NCBI RefSeq assembly: GCF_018070075.1
Contig: NZ_JAGPXE010000006.1
Span: forward strand, 124,001-188,000
DNA from: Saccharopolyspora endophytica
Lineage (GTDB): Bacteria > Actinomycetota > Actinomycetes > Mycobacteriales > Pseudonocardiaceae
DNA length: 64,000 nucleotides
Direction of reading: 5' to 3'
Of the stretch, positions 7,689 to 16,351 are shown piece after piece. The stretch's first letter is position 1, and each line of letters starts with the position of its first letter. The notes beneath the pieces are model-generated. The model ran no database searches. It had not been told where the DNA came from and saw only the letters and a list, made by a program, of their open reading frames with translations. A program made the translations under genes and the position numbers.

Positions 7689-8572
7689 TATTCGATGGTG
7701 GGCAGCATGTCGGAGGCGATGTCGAGCAGGGCGCGCACGGCGTCGGTGACCCGGTCGGGATGCCAGAGCAGCGCGCTCCGCAGCCGAGGGGGAGTGCCCT
7801 CCAGCGGTACCCACACCGCCCCGGCCGGCATGATCGGTCGGAGGCAGGTGGGAGCCAACGACACCCCGAGACCGCCCGCGACCAGCGAGAGCACGACGTA
7901 GGGGTCCTTGACCTCCTGAGCGACCTGGGGCCGGAAACCGTTCGCGTGGCACGCCGTGAGGATGACCGCGCGCAAGGCGGACTGGCCCGGCATGAGAACC
8001 CAGTCCTCGCCGGCGAGATCGAGCAGCGAGATGCGTTCCCGCGCGGCCAGCCGGTGGTCGGAGGGCAACGCCGCCCCGAGGTCCTCCGCGGAGATCGTGC
8101 GGCTCGGCAGCGCACCCGGTGCCGGAAGGCCGACGAACGCGGCGTCGAGCGTCCCGTGCTCGATCAGCCCGACGGCGTCCTCGGTGGTCACCCGGTCGAC
8201 CAGTTGAAGGGCGACTCCCGGGTGCGCGGTGCGCAGCGCGCGGGTCAGCCGCGGGAGCGTGAGGTGGTTGAGCGCACCCGAGAACCCCAGGCGCACCCGC
8301 CCGTAGACCTCGCCCGGGCAGGCGCTGGTCGCCCGCAGGGCGAGGTCGGCTTCACCGACGATCCGACGGGCGTGCGGGAGGAACGCGTGCCCGGCCGAGG
8401 TCAGCGCCACGGTTCTGGTGGTGCGCTCGAAGAGCGGTGTGCCGACGTGCTTCTCCAGCTTCTTGATCGTCTGGCTCAGCGGGGACTGGGCCATGTGCAG
8501 CCGCTCGGCCGCGCGTCCGAAGTGGCGTTCCTCCGCAACGGCCAGGAACGCGTCGATCCACCGCATCTCCAC
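7688..8572 (-). CDS. LysR-family regulator, paralog 1
   Basis: A 294-residue LTTR activator/repressor. The N-terminal winged HTH is typical (FGRAAERLHMAQSPLSQTIKKLEKHVGTPLFER) and the C-terminal part is the periplasmic-binding-protein-like effector domain. It is clearly paralogous to the LysR at 11162: both share FSGALNHLTLP.LTRA, AFVGLP, LGAALP and a DPY.(V/I)L.LV.AG(G/V)GV block. GTG start at 8572. It lies 19 bases after the SDR gene in the same direction and is probably co-transcribed with the flavoprotein-SDR operon, just upstream of the YciI operon it may control. Confidence 0.9.
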   Translation of the reverse strand: MEMRWIDAFLAVAEERHFGRAAERLHMAQSPLSQTIKKLEKHVGTPLFERTTRTVALTSAGHAFLPHARRIVGEADLALRATSACPGEVYGRVRLGFSGALNHLTLPRLTRALRTAHPGVALQLVDRVTTEDAVGLIEHGTLDAAFVGLPAPGALPSRTISAEDLGAALPSDHRLAARERISLLDLAGEDWVLMPGQSALRAVILTACHANGFRPQVAQEVKDPYVVLSLVAGGLGVSLAPTCLRPIMPAGAVWVPLEGTPPRLRSALLWHPDRVTDAVRALLDIASDMLPTIE

Positions 8573-8591
8573 GTGGACTCCGGTCCTCTCG

Positions 8592-9281
8592 TCAGTAGGT
8601 GGCGCGGCCGCCGCTGGCGTCGTAGACCGCTCCGGTGGAGAAGCTGAGCTGCTCCGAGCACAGCCATCCGATCAACTCGGCGATCTCCCCTGCCTGGCCG
8701 AACCGGCCCATCGGGGTCAGCGCCTGCGAGCGGGCGAGCACGGCGGGATCGGTGCGCGCGTTCATCCCGGTCGCCACCGCTGCCGGGGCGACCGCGTTGA
8801 CCAGCACTCCGGTCGTGGCGAGCTCCTTGCCCAACGACTTCGTCAGCGCCACGACTGCGGCCTTCGACGCGGAGTAGGCGCTCTGCGCCGGGTTGCCGTC
8901 CTTGGCGGCGATGCTCGCCAGGTTCACGATCCGGCCCCATCCGGCCCGCACCATGCCCGGGACGACGCTGCGGCAGAGCAGGAACGTGCCGTCGACGTTG
9001 ACCTGGAAAGTGCGCCGCCACTCGTCGAGATCGAGTTCGGCGAGCGGTCGGGAGGGCCCCACGATTCCTGCGCTGTGCACGAGGATCCCGACCGGTCCGA
9101 TATCCCGCACCAGCGCGGCGACGGCGTCGGGGTCGGTGACGTCGAGCTCCTCGTCCGCGCCCGGCACGACGTCGGCGGTGACGACGCGGACGCCCTCGCC
9201 GCGCAGCTTCGCGGCGGTCGCGGCGCCGATCCCGCCGGCACCACCGGTGATCAGGGCGACCACGCCCGCCGGGTAGCTCAC
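8592..9281 (-). CDS. Short-chain dehydrogenase/reductase
   Basis: A 229-residue classical SDR. The cofactor loop is GGAGGIG near residues 13-19, the Ser of NLAS and the YSASK (YxxxK) pair form the catalytic set. It would interconvert a ring or chain hydroxyl and ketone with NAD(P). The start is the GTG at 9281, overlapping the flavoprotein stop codon by 4 bases (GTGA), which indicates translational coupling. The longer frame upstream of 9281 runs inside the neighbouring gene and is not credible. Context: SDR plus KstD-like desaturase is the pair used to oxidise and then desaturate alicyclic rings. Confidence 0.88.
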   Translation of the reverse strand: MSYPAGVVALITGGAGGIGAATAAKLRGEGVRVVTADVVPGADEELDVTDPDAVAALVRDIGPVGILVHSAGIVGPSRPLAELDLDEWRRTFQVNVDGTFLLCRSVVPGMVRAGWGRIVNLASIAAKDGNPAQSAYSASKAAVVALTKSLGKELATTGVLVNAVAPAAVATGMNARTDPAVLARSQALTPMGRFGQAGEIAELIGWLCSEQLSFSTGAVYDASGGRATY

Positions 9282-11008
9282 GCGGTCCTCCCGATCCGGG
9301 TGTCCGCACCCGCGAGCTCGCGGCCGGTGATCCACCCGAACGTCATGGCCGGTCCGATGTTGATCCCGCCGGCGGGGTAGTGGCCGCCCAGCACGCTCGC
9401 CTGATCGCATCCGACGGCGTGGAGCCCGGGAACCGGGTCGTCCTGGGCGTCGAGGACCCGCGCGCGCTCATCGGTGGCGAGCCCGGCGAAGGTGCCGAAG
9501 CTTCCGGGCACGACCCGCACCGCGTAGAACGGCCCCTTCTCCAGCGGAGCGAGCGATGGGTTCGGCGTCACGGCCTGGTCGCCGCCGTACCGGTTGAACG
9601 GTGTGGAACCACGTCCGAACGCGGGGTCCTCGCCGCGACGCGCGGCGGTGTTGAACTCCGCGACGGTCGCGGCGAGCCCCGCCGGGTCGATGCCGCACTT
9701 GCGGGCGAGTTCCTCGATCGTGCGTCCGCGCTGGAGGTACCCGCTGCGCAGGTAGGGGAACAGCGGAACCGGGCGGGGTTTGGCCATGCCCAGCGGGTAG
9801 CGGCGGACGAACCGGGAATCGGCGATCTGCCAGGACTGCACCGGTTCGTCCTCCGGGGTCGCGGCGATCATCGCGGAGACGTAGTCGTGGTAACCGTTGG
9901 CCTCGTTGACGAATCGGCGCCCGGTGCGCAGCACACCGATGCTGCCCGGCTTGGCTCGGTCCATGATGTGCGGGAAGACACCGGTGCGGCCGTTGCGGTA
10001 GGGCACGAGGGAGACCGGGCACCAGGCGGCGGGGGAGGCGAGGTCGGTGCGCAACCGGCCGCCCGCGGACTCGCCGAGCGTGATGCCCGAGCCGTCGGCG
10101 GTGGCCGGGGCGAGGCTCCAGTGCCGTTCGCCGCGCGGGAACAGGGCGCGGCGGCGGTGCTCGTCCTGCGGGAAGCCGCCGGCGGCCAGCACCACGCCCC
10201 GGGACGCCGAGAACCGCACCGGACCGTCCGAAGTGGACGCCAACACGCCGGTGACGCGGCCGTTCTCGGTGGTCAGCTCGGTGACCTCGGTGGACACCCG
10301 GATCTCGACGCCCAGGTCCAGGGCGGAGCGCAGCAGCCTGGCGACCAGCGCGGTGCCGTTGACCAGCTGCATCCCGCGCCGCTTCGTTGCCAGGTCCACC
10401 AGGTGCCGGGTGACCCGGCGGGCGGCGTGCAGCAGTCCGCGGACGTCGCCGCGCGACGCGGCCAGGAAACCGGCGAGATCCGGCCCGGCCATGATTCCCA
10501 TGCCGAGGAACGAGGTCTCGTAGAGCTGGGGGCGCAGGAGCCGCGCCACGTCGCCGCCGAGACCGCGGAGGTCGGTGGGAGCGGGGGCGACCGAGCGGTG
10601 CCCGGTGCCCGCGCCGGGGAGCTCGCCGTAGATGTCGCAGATCTTCGCGCCCGGGGCGAACGTCAGGGCGGTGCGCTCGTGGAAGAACCGCACCATCCCC
10701 GGGGCGGCGGCGAGGAAGGCGTCCACGCGGGTCGGCTCGTAGTCCTCGCCGAGCGCGTTGCGCAGGTAGGTGCGGAACTCGTCGGTCTCCTCCCGGACCC
10801 CGTCGGCGCGGGCGAGCGGGTTGCCCGGTGCCCACATCCAGCCGCCCGACCAGGCCGTCGCGCCACCGCAGACGTCGGCGCGTTCGAGGACCGCGACCCG
10901 CAGCCCGTGGTGGGCCGCGGTCACCGCGGTGGCCAGCCCCGCGGCGCCGGAACCGACGACGACCACGTCGTGGTCGAGCGGGGGCGGGGAGGTTCGAGTG
11001 GTGGTCAC
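9278..11008 (-). CDS. KstD-like FAD-dependent dehydrogenase (flavoprotein 2)
   Basis: A 576-residue flavoenzyme of the 3-ketosteroid dehydrogenase/fumarate reductase group. The FAD motif is GSGAAG (residues about 22-27), followed by VLERADVCGGATAWSGGWMW and a C-terminal GLHAVGCDQASVLGGHYPAGG with NIGPAMTFGWITGREL, which strongly resembles KstD C-termini. The GTG at 11008 has GGAGGAGCT upstream. First gene of a flavoprotein-SDR-LysR operon, divergent from a second LysR gene. It is larger than flavoprotein 1 and closer in pattern to flavoprotein 3 at 16344 (both carry IFPHI/VFPHI.DRAKPG blocks), suggesting related substrates. Confidence 0.86.
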   Translation of the reverse strand: MTTTRTSPPPLDHDVVVVGSGAAGLATAVTAAHHGLRVAVLERADVCGGATAWSGGWMWAPGNPLARADGVREETDEFRTYLRNALGEDYEPTRVDAFLAAAPGMVRFFHERTALTFAPGAKICDIYGELPGAGTGHRSVAPAPTDLRGLGGDVARLLRPQLYETSFLGMGIMAGPDLAGFLAASRGDVRGLLHAARRVTRHLVDLATKRRGMQLVNGTALVARLLRSALDLGVEIRVSTEVTELTTENGRVTGVLASTSDGPVRFSASRGVVLAAGGFPQDEHRRRALFPRGERHWSLAPATADGSGITLGESAGGRLRTDLASPAAWCPVSLVPYRNGRTGVFPHIMDRAKPGSIGVLRTGRRFVNEANGYHDYVSAMIAATPEDEPVQSWQIADSRFVRRYPLGMAKPRPVPLFPYLRSGYLQRGRTIEELARKCGIDPAGLAATVAEFNTAARRGEDPAFGRGSTPFNRYGGDQAVTPNPSLAPLEKGPFYAVRVVPGSFGTFAGLATDERARVLDAQDDPVPGLHAVGCDQASVLGGHYPAGGINIGPAMTFGWITGRELAGADTRIGRTA

Positions 11009-11068
11009 GCTGAGCTCCTCCAGGCGTCCCGGGCGGGATTGTGTGCACCGCGCGCCAGGACTATGTAA

Positions 11069-11084
11069 GATTTGATGCAAAATC
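11069..11084. promoter_or_regulatory. AT-rich dyad GATTT-N6-AAATC in lysR/flavoprotein intergenic region
   Basis: A short inverted repeat with an AT-rich centre in an unusually AT-rich patch between the divergent flavoprotein operon and the second lysR gene. Its size and position fit an autoregulatory LysR site. The arms are only 5 bp, so the call is weak. Confidence 0.35.
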
Positions 11085-11161
11085 ATTCACCGACTGTGCT
11101 TTTCAGCGACTATAAGCGGAACGTGCTGCAGCGCAAGACCCTGCAGCCAGGAAGGTGCACC

Positions 11162-12058
11162 GTGGAGATCCGGTGGCTCGAGGCGTTCATCGCCGTGGCC
11201 GAGGAACTGCATTTCGGTCGTGCGGCCGCGCGGCTGCGGCTGGCCCAGTCGCCGCTGAGCCAGACCATCCGCAAGCTGGAGAAGGAGCTCGACGCGACGC
11301 TCTTCGACCGCAGCACCCGCAGCGTTGCGCTCACCCCGGCCGGGCAGGCGTTCCTGCCGCACGCGCATCGCGTGTTCGAGGAGCTGGAGCTCGCGCAGCA
11401 GGCGACCCGGGCGACCTCGGGGGTGGTGTACGGGACGGTGGCCATCGGGTTCTCCGGAGCCCTCAACCACCTCACGCTCCCGCCGCTGACCAGGGCCGTC
11501 CGTCAGCGCTACCCGAACATCTCGCTGTCGCTGACCGGCCGCGTCATGACCAGGGGAGGGGTCGAGCAGCTGGAGCAGGGCGGCCTGGACATCGCCTTCG
11601 TCGGGCTGCCGATCGACCCGTCCCCGGTGCGCACGCGGCGGGTCGGGCGCGAACCGCTGGGTGCGGCGCTGCCGATCGACCACCCGCTCGCCGGGGAGGC
11701 CGCCATCGACCTCGCCGACCTGGCCGAGGACGGCTTCATCACCATCCCGGCCGCCGCTGGATCATCGCTGCAGGAGCTGACCACGCAGGCGTGCGTCAAG
11801 GCGGGTTTCCGCCCGCGCGTGGTCCAGGAGATCACCGACCCGTACATGATCCTGACGCTGGTGTCGGCCGGGGTCGGCGTCGCGCTCATGCCGGCGGGCA
11901 TCTCCGGGATCATGCCCTCGGCCTCGGTGTTCGTGCCGCTGCGCGGCGAGCAGACCCACATGGAGCACGCGCTGGCGTGGCTGGACGACAACCCCTCGCC
12001 CGTGACGCGGGCGGTGCTGGAACTGGCCGAAGAGGTGCTGCCCCGTCCGGCCGACTGA
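11162..12058 (+). CDS. LysR-family regulator, paralog 2
   Basis: A 298-residue LTTR with the HTH FGRAAARLRLAQSPLSQTIRKLEKELDATLFDR at the N-terminus and an effector-binding C-terminal domain. GTG start at 11162 after AGGAAGG; an in-frame upstream TTG at 11072 would add residues unlike the family. Paralog of the LysR ending at 7688. It is transcribed divergently from the flavoprotein-SDR operon and lies just upstream of the MHS-transporter operon, so it is placed to control both. The effector is probably the transported substrate or an early intermediate. Confidence 0.9.
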   Translation: MEIRWLEAFIAVAEELHFGRAAARLRLAQSPLSQTIRKLEKELDATLFDRSTRSVALTPAGQAFLPHAHRVFEELELAQQATRATSGVVYGTVAIGFSGALNHLTLPPLTRAVRQRYPNISLSLTGRVMTRGGVEQLEQGGLDIAFVGLPIDPSPVRTRRVGREPLGAALPIDHPLAGEAAIDLADLAEDGFITIPAAAGSSLQELTTQACVKAGFRPRVVQEITDPYMILTLVSAGVGVALMPAGISGIMPSASVFVPLRGEQTHMEHALAWLDDNPSPVTRAVLELAEEVLPRPAD

Positions 12059-12088
12059 TTATGTCGTTTGAACACATGGTGCAGGTGA

Positions 12089-12115
12089 AACCAAGTATTG
12101 GACTGGGCATAGTCG
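12089..12115 (+). promoter_or_regulatory. Shared 27-bp element upstream of MHS operon
   Basis: This stretch matches 22 of 27 bases of the element at 7634-7660 (minus strand). GTATTGGACT lies between a possible -35 (GTGAAA, 12085-12090) and a possible -10 (CATAGT, 12108-12113). This arrangement fits an activator-dependent promoter for the operon starting at 12201. Confidence 0.55.
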
Positions 12116-12200
12116 TTGCTGCGATTCTCTTCCGCACCGCCCGGCACTCCCCGCTCGGGAACCGGATCTCCGTCGATGACGCCGGATCGGAAGGAACGCC

Positions 12201-13556
12201 ATGTCCCCCACGCCAGCAGAGGCCCCGCCGACGAGCGGTACCCGCAACAACCCCCGGAAGGCCGCGCTCTCCGGATTCCTGGGCAGCACGCTGGAGTACT
12301 ACGACTTCTTCATCTACGGCTCGGCCGCCGCGCTGGTGTTCGGCGAGGTCTTCTTCCCCGACGCCGGTGCGACCGGAGCGCTGCTGTCGATCGCGACACT
12401 CGGCGTCGCCTACGTCGCCCGCCCGCTCGGCGCGATTCTCTTCGGGCACTTCGGCGACCGGTTCGGCCGCCGCAACGCGCTGATGACCACGCTGCTGCTC
12501 ATGGGTCTGTCGACGTTCCTGATCGGCTGCCTGCCGAGCTACGAGCAGGTCGGCATCGCCGCCCCGATCATGCTGGTCGCCCTGCGGCTGCTGCAAGGAC
12601 TGTCGGCAGGCGGTGAATCGCCCGGCGCGAGTTCGCTGACCGTGGAGCACGCCCCCGACGGCCGTCGCGCGTTCTTCACCAGCTTCACCATGAGCGGCAT
12701 CATGTTCGGGATCGTCATCTCGAGCCTGGTGTTCATCCCGATCGCCTCGCTGCCCGACGAGCAGCTCCTGTCCTGGGGCTGGCGCATCCCGTTCTGGCTG
12801 AGCATCGCGGTCACCGCCATCGCCTACTTCCTGCGCCGCTCGCTGGACGAGCCCGAGGTGTTCTCCGAGCTGCAGGAATCCGCGGAAACCGCCAAGGCCC
12901 CGGTGTTCGAGCTGTTCCGGCACCACTGGACGACCCTGCTGCGCATCGCGACGTGCTCGATCTTCACCATGGTCAACACGATCGTCAACGTCTTCGCGCT
13001 CGCCTACGCCACCCAGGTCGCCGGGATCTCGAAACCGACCATGCTCGCGGTGATCTCGGTGGCCAACATGGTCGCCGTCGTCACCCAGCCCGCCTACGGG
13101 ATGCTCGCCGACCGGGTCGGTCGCAAGCCGGTCTTCATCACCGGGCTGCTCGGGGTCAGCGTGATGGTGTTCGTGTTCTTCCACGCCATCGGCACGCAGA
13201 ACGTGCTCTGGATCTACCTCTCGGCGGTCCTGCTGATCGGCTTCTGCTACGCCGCGCCCAACGGCGTGTACCCGGCCTACTTCCCGGAGCAGTTCCCGGC
13301 GCGGGTTCGCTACAGCGGCATGGCGATCGGTCTGATGATCGGCCTGCTCGCCGCCGGGTTCACCCCGCTGCTCGCCACGACCCTCACCGCGGGCGACGAG
13401 TCGAACTGGACTCCGGTGGCCTGGATGTGCGCCGCGTTCGTGCTGGCCTCCGCTGTCGCCGCGCTGACCGGACCGGAAACCTTCCGCACGCCCACCTCCC
13501 GCCTCGGCGAGAGCCGGGCGAAGATCGCCGACGCCCCTGCACCGGCGGTGCGGTGA
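12201..13556 (+). CDS. MFS transporter, metabolite:H+ symporter (MHS) family
   Basis: A 451-residue, 12-helix secondary transporter. MHS hallmarks are visible: [12 protein letters not shown] near the N-terminus, the loop motif [28 protein letters not shown] and the second-half [13 protein letters not shown]. The family contains shikimate (ShiA), proline/betaine and dicarboxylate carriers. First gene of a five-gene operon with overlapping genes; the next gene overlaps its stop codon (TGATG). The presence of an AroE-like gene in the operon makes a shikimate/quinate-like substrate the best guess, but motif reading cannot fix the substrate. Confidence 0.88.
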   Translation: MSPTPAEAPPTSGTRNNPRKAALSGFLGSTLEYYDFFIYGSAAALVFGEVFFPDAGATGALLSIATLGVAYVARPLGAILFGHFGDRFGRRNALMTTLLLMGLSTFLIGCLPSYEQVGIAAPIMLVALRLLQGLSAGGESPGASSLTVEHAPDGRRAFFTSFTMSGIMFGIVISSLVFIPIASLPDEQLLSWGWRIPFWLSIAVTAIAYFLRRSLDEPEVFSELQESAETAKAPVFELFRHHWTTLLRIATCSIFTMVNTIVNVFALAYATQVAGISKPTMLAVISVANMVAVVTQPAYGMLADRVGRKPVFITGLLGVSVMVFVFFHAIGTQNVLWIYLSAVLLIGFCYAAPNGVYPAYFPEQFPARVRYSGMAIGLMIGLLAAGFTPLLATTLTAGDESNWTPVAWMCAAFVLASAVAALTGPETFRTPTSRLGESRAKIADAPAPAVR

Positions 13557-14635
13557 TGACCCGGGCCCTGCGGGCGGCGGTCATCGGGTGCGGCAACATC
13601 GCGGACAACCACGCCGCCGCGTACCGCGACCTGACCGGCGTCGAGCTGGTCGCCTGCACAGACGTCTCGCCGGATCGCGCCGAGCGGTTCGCCGCCCGGC
13701 ACGGTACGTCCGCGGTCGGCCCGGACGAGCTGTTCGGCCTGGACCTGGACCTGGTCAGCGTCTGCACTCCGCACCCGACGCACGAATCCGTCGTCACCCG
13801 CGCCGCCGCGCACGGCGTGCACGTGCTGTGCGAGAAGCCGATCGCCGTCGAGCTCGGTTCGGCCGCCCGGATGGTGGCCGCCTGCGAGGCGGCCGGCGTC
13901 GCCCTCGGCGTGGCGTTCCAGCGGCGCTTCTGGCCCGCCGCGCAGCGGATCCGCGACGCGATCGACGACGGCACGCTGGGAACCCCGGTGCTCGGGCACG
14001 CTTCGGTGCTGCTGCACCGCGACACCTCCTACTACACCGCCGACGCGTGGCGCGGTTCGTGGGCGAGCGATGGTGGCGGGGTCCTGATGACCCAAGCCGT
14101 GCACAACATCGACCTGCTGCAGTGGTTCATGGGAGACGCGGTCGAGGTGACGGCGAACCACACGACCGTCAAGCACGGCGAGGCCATCGAGGTCGAGGAC
14201 ACGGCCGTGGCGACCCTGCGCTTCGCCTCCGGCGGCCTGGCCACGCTGGCCGCCTCCACCGCGCTCACCCCCGGCCTCGGCACGCGGGTGCGGGTGCTCG
14301 GAGGCACCGGCGCGAGCGCGGGTCTCGCCGAGTACCCGGAGGGGAGCGAAGCGCGGATCGACGTGTGGGCGGTGCCCGGCGCCGAGGCGGCGGAATCGCC
14401 GTTCGGTCCCGGTTTCCGCGCAGACCTCACCTTGCCAGAGATCAACGGCAGCCTCGCCCCGCTGCACACCCTGCAGATCGTGGATTTCGTCAACGCCGTC
14501 CGCGAAGACCGCGATCCGGCGGTCACCGGGCGGGAAGCCGCGAAGTCGTTGGCGATCCTCACCGCGCTGTACGCCTCGGCCGCATCCGGCCGACCGGAGC
14601 AGGTCCCCGCTCTGAAGGAGGAGATCACCTCATGA
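13556..14635 (+). CDS. Gfo/Idh/MocA-family oxidoreductase
   Basis: A 359-residue NAD(P)-dependent dehydrogenase. The N-terminal Rossmann motif is VIGCGNIADNH, with the family catalytic-lysine segment CEKPIAVE and the C-terminal-domain motif GGGVLMTQAVHNIDLLQW. Such enzymes oxidise ring hydroxyls of sugars, inositols and related polyols. It starts with an ATG overlapping the transporter stop codon and ends overlapping the next gene's ATG (ATGA), so the operon is tightly coupled. In this context it may oxidise a hydroxyl of a polyhydroxylated cyclohexane. Confidence 0.88.
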   Translation: MTRALRAAVIGCGNIADNHAAAYRDLTGVELVACTDVSPDRAERFAARHGTSAVGPDELFGLDLDLVSVCTPHPTHESVVTRAAAHGVHVLCEKPIAVELGSAARMVAACEAAGVALGVAFQRRFWPAAQRIRDAIDDGTLGTPVLGHASVLLHRDTSYYTADAWRGSWASDGGGVLMTQAVHNIDLLQWFMGDAVEVTANHTTVKHGEAIEVEDTAVATLRFASGGLATLAASTALTPGLGTRVRVLGGTGASAGLAEYPEGSEARIDVWAVPGAEAAESPFGPGFRADLTLPEINGSLAPLHTLQIVDFVNAVREDRDPAVTGREAAKSLAILTALYASAASGRPEQVPALKEEITS

Positions 14636-15483
14636 ACCCCATCGGGCTCGCCCACCTGACCCTGCTGCGGCTGAGCCCTCCCGAGCTCGTCAGCACCGCC
14701 GCGGAGGCCGGTTTCGACTTCGTCGGCGTCCGGGTCAACGCGGTGACGGCGGGGGAGCACCAGTACCCGATGGAGCCGGGTTCGCCGATGTCGCGCGAGA
14801 CGCTGCGACGGCTCGACGATTCCGGCCTGATCGTCCGCGACGTCGAGTTCCTGACGCTCCGCCCGGAAACCGGTCCGGCCGACTGGCGGCCCGCCCTCGA
14901 CGCCGGTGCGGGTCTCGGTGCCAGCACGATCAGCGTCGTCGGCTCCGACCCGGACCGCGAGCGCCTGGCCGACACGCTGGCCGCGCTGACCGCCGACGCC
15001 GCTCCGCTCGGCATCCTGCCCACTCTGGAACCCATCAGCTACCAACCGGTGAGCACCGTGGCCGAGGCCGCCGCGATCGCCGGGTCCACAGGTGCCGCCG
15101 TGCTGCTCGACGCGCTGCACATCCAGCGCGGTGGCAGTTCGATCGACGACGTCCGCGCTCTCGATGCCGACCTCGTCCCGTGCCTGCAGGTGTGCGACGG
15201 CCCGCTCGCCGCCCCGGAGCATCTCGACCTGCCCGAGGAGCTGCCGCTCGGGATGAAGGCCGACGGATCGGTGCTGCAAGCGGAGGCCCGCGTCCAGCGG
15301 GAACTCGTCGGACACGGCGAACTCCCGCTGCCGGAGCTTCTCGCCGCCGTGCCCGCCGGAACACCGCTGAGCGTCGAGGTTCCGCACGCCGCGTTGCAAA
15401 CGCGCCTCACCCCGCTGGAGTTCGCGCGGCGCAACCTGGCCGGCGTGCGCGCACTGCTGACCGAGACGAGGACCCATGTCTGA
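14632..15483 (+). CDS. Xylose-isomerase-like TIM-barrel protein (isomerase/dehydratase)
   Basis: A 283-residue protein of the AP-endonuclease-2/sugar-phosphate isomerase TIM-barrel superfamily. Candidate divalent-metal ligands lie at strand ends: Glu in PTLEPIS, Asp and His in LLDALHI, Asp in LQVCDG and Glu in SVEVPHA. The ATG at 14632 has an excellent AAGGAGG and overlaps the preceding stop codon. The superfamily includes sugar isomerases, inosose isomerases/dehydratases and AsbF/QuiC-type 3-dehydroshikimate dehydratases. Next to an AroE-like gene, a dehydroshikimate dehydratase-like role is attractive but unproven. Confidence 0.75.
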   Translation: MNPIGLAHLTLLRLSPPELVSTAAEAGFDFVGVRVNAVTAGEHQYPMEPGSPMSRETLRRLDDSGLIVRDVEFLTLRPETGPADWRPALDAGAGLGASTISVVGSDPDRERLADTLAALTADAAPLGILPTLEPISYQPVSTVAEAAAIAGSTGAAVLLDALHIQRGGSSIDDVRALDADLVPCLQVCDGPLAAPEHLDLPEELPLGMKADGSVLQAEARVQRELVGHGELPLPELLAAVPAGTPLSVEVPHAALQTRLTPLEFARRNLAGVRALLTETRTHV

Positions 15484-16351
15484 GGTGATCGCCCCGGTCC
15501 GCCACCGAGTGGGCCTGGTGGGCGCGGGGATCGGCGGCTCGCTCTCGCCCGCGCTGCACGAGCGCGAGGCGGCTGCGCTCGGTCTTGACTACACCTACCG
15601 CCTGCTCGACCTCGACCACCTGCCCCCGAGCTGGACCTTGCGCGAGGCGGTCGGGGAGGGCACGACGGGGTTCAACGTGACGCACCCGGCGAAGCAGACC
15701 GTCCTCGACCAGCTCGACGAGCTCTCCCCGGACGCGCGGGCGCTCGGCGCGGTCAACACCGTCTCCGTCGACGGGAATCGGCTCATCGGTCACAACACCG
15801 ACCACAGTGGATTCCTGTCCGGTCTGCGGTACGGACTACCGGGAATCCGGCAGGACCGGGTCGTCGTGGTCGGCGCCGGGGGTGCCGGGTCTGCCGTCGC
15901 CTACGCCCTGGCGGGCACCGGAGCGGCGGTGGCCATCGCCGATGCGGACCTCCACCGCAGCGAAGACCTGGTCGCCCGGCTGCGCGAGAGCTTGCCGGAC
16001 GCCACGATCACCGGGCTGCCCGTCGAGAGGGTGCCCGCCGAGCTCGCTCGGGCCGACGGAGTCGTCAACGCGACCCCGATCGGCATGACCGGACACCCCG
16101 GTCGGCCCTTCGACACCGGCGCCCTCGAACCTCGGCACTGGGTCGCCGAGGTCGTCTACCGGCCGTTGTCGACGGCCTTGCTGCAGGACGCGCGCGCGAC
16201 CGGGTGCCGCTGCCTCGACGGGGGAGCGATGCTCGTCTCCCAGGCCGCGCGAACCCTCGCCCTGCTCACCGGAATCACACCCGACCTAGACCGGATGCGG
16301 CGGCACCTCGGCGAACTCGTCGCAGCCGAGGAGGAAGTGAACCATGACTGA
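15476..16351 (+). CDS. Shikimate/quinate dehydrogenase (AroE-like), catabolic context
   Basis: A 291-residue NAD(P)-dependent dehydrogenase of the AroE family. Substrate-binding Ser in GGSLSPALH (residues 20-28), catalytic Lys73 in NVTHPAKQ and Asp109 in GHNTDHSGF are all present; the nucleotide loop is [10 protein letters not shown]. It overlaps the upstream TIM-barrel gene by 8 bases and the downstream flavoprotein gene by 8 bases. A biosynthetic AroE would sit with aro genes; here it is inside a transporter/oxidoreductase operon, so a catabolic shikimate or quinate oxidation role (QuiB/QsuD-like) is more likely. Confidence 0.85.
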   Translation: MSEVIAPVRHRVGLVGAGIGGSLSPALHEREAAALGLDYTYRLLDLDHLPPSWTLREAVGEGTTGFNVTHPAKQTVLDQLDELSPDARALGAVNTVSVDGNRLIGHNTDHSGFLSGLRYGLPGIRQDRVVVVGAGGAGSAVAYALAGTGAAVAIADADLHRSEDLVARLRESLPDATITGLPVERVPAELARADGVVNATPIGMTGHPGRPFDTGALEPRHWVAEVVYRPLSTALLQDARATGCRCLDGGAMLVSQAARTLALLTGITPDLDRMRRHLGELVAAEEEVNHD

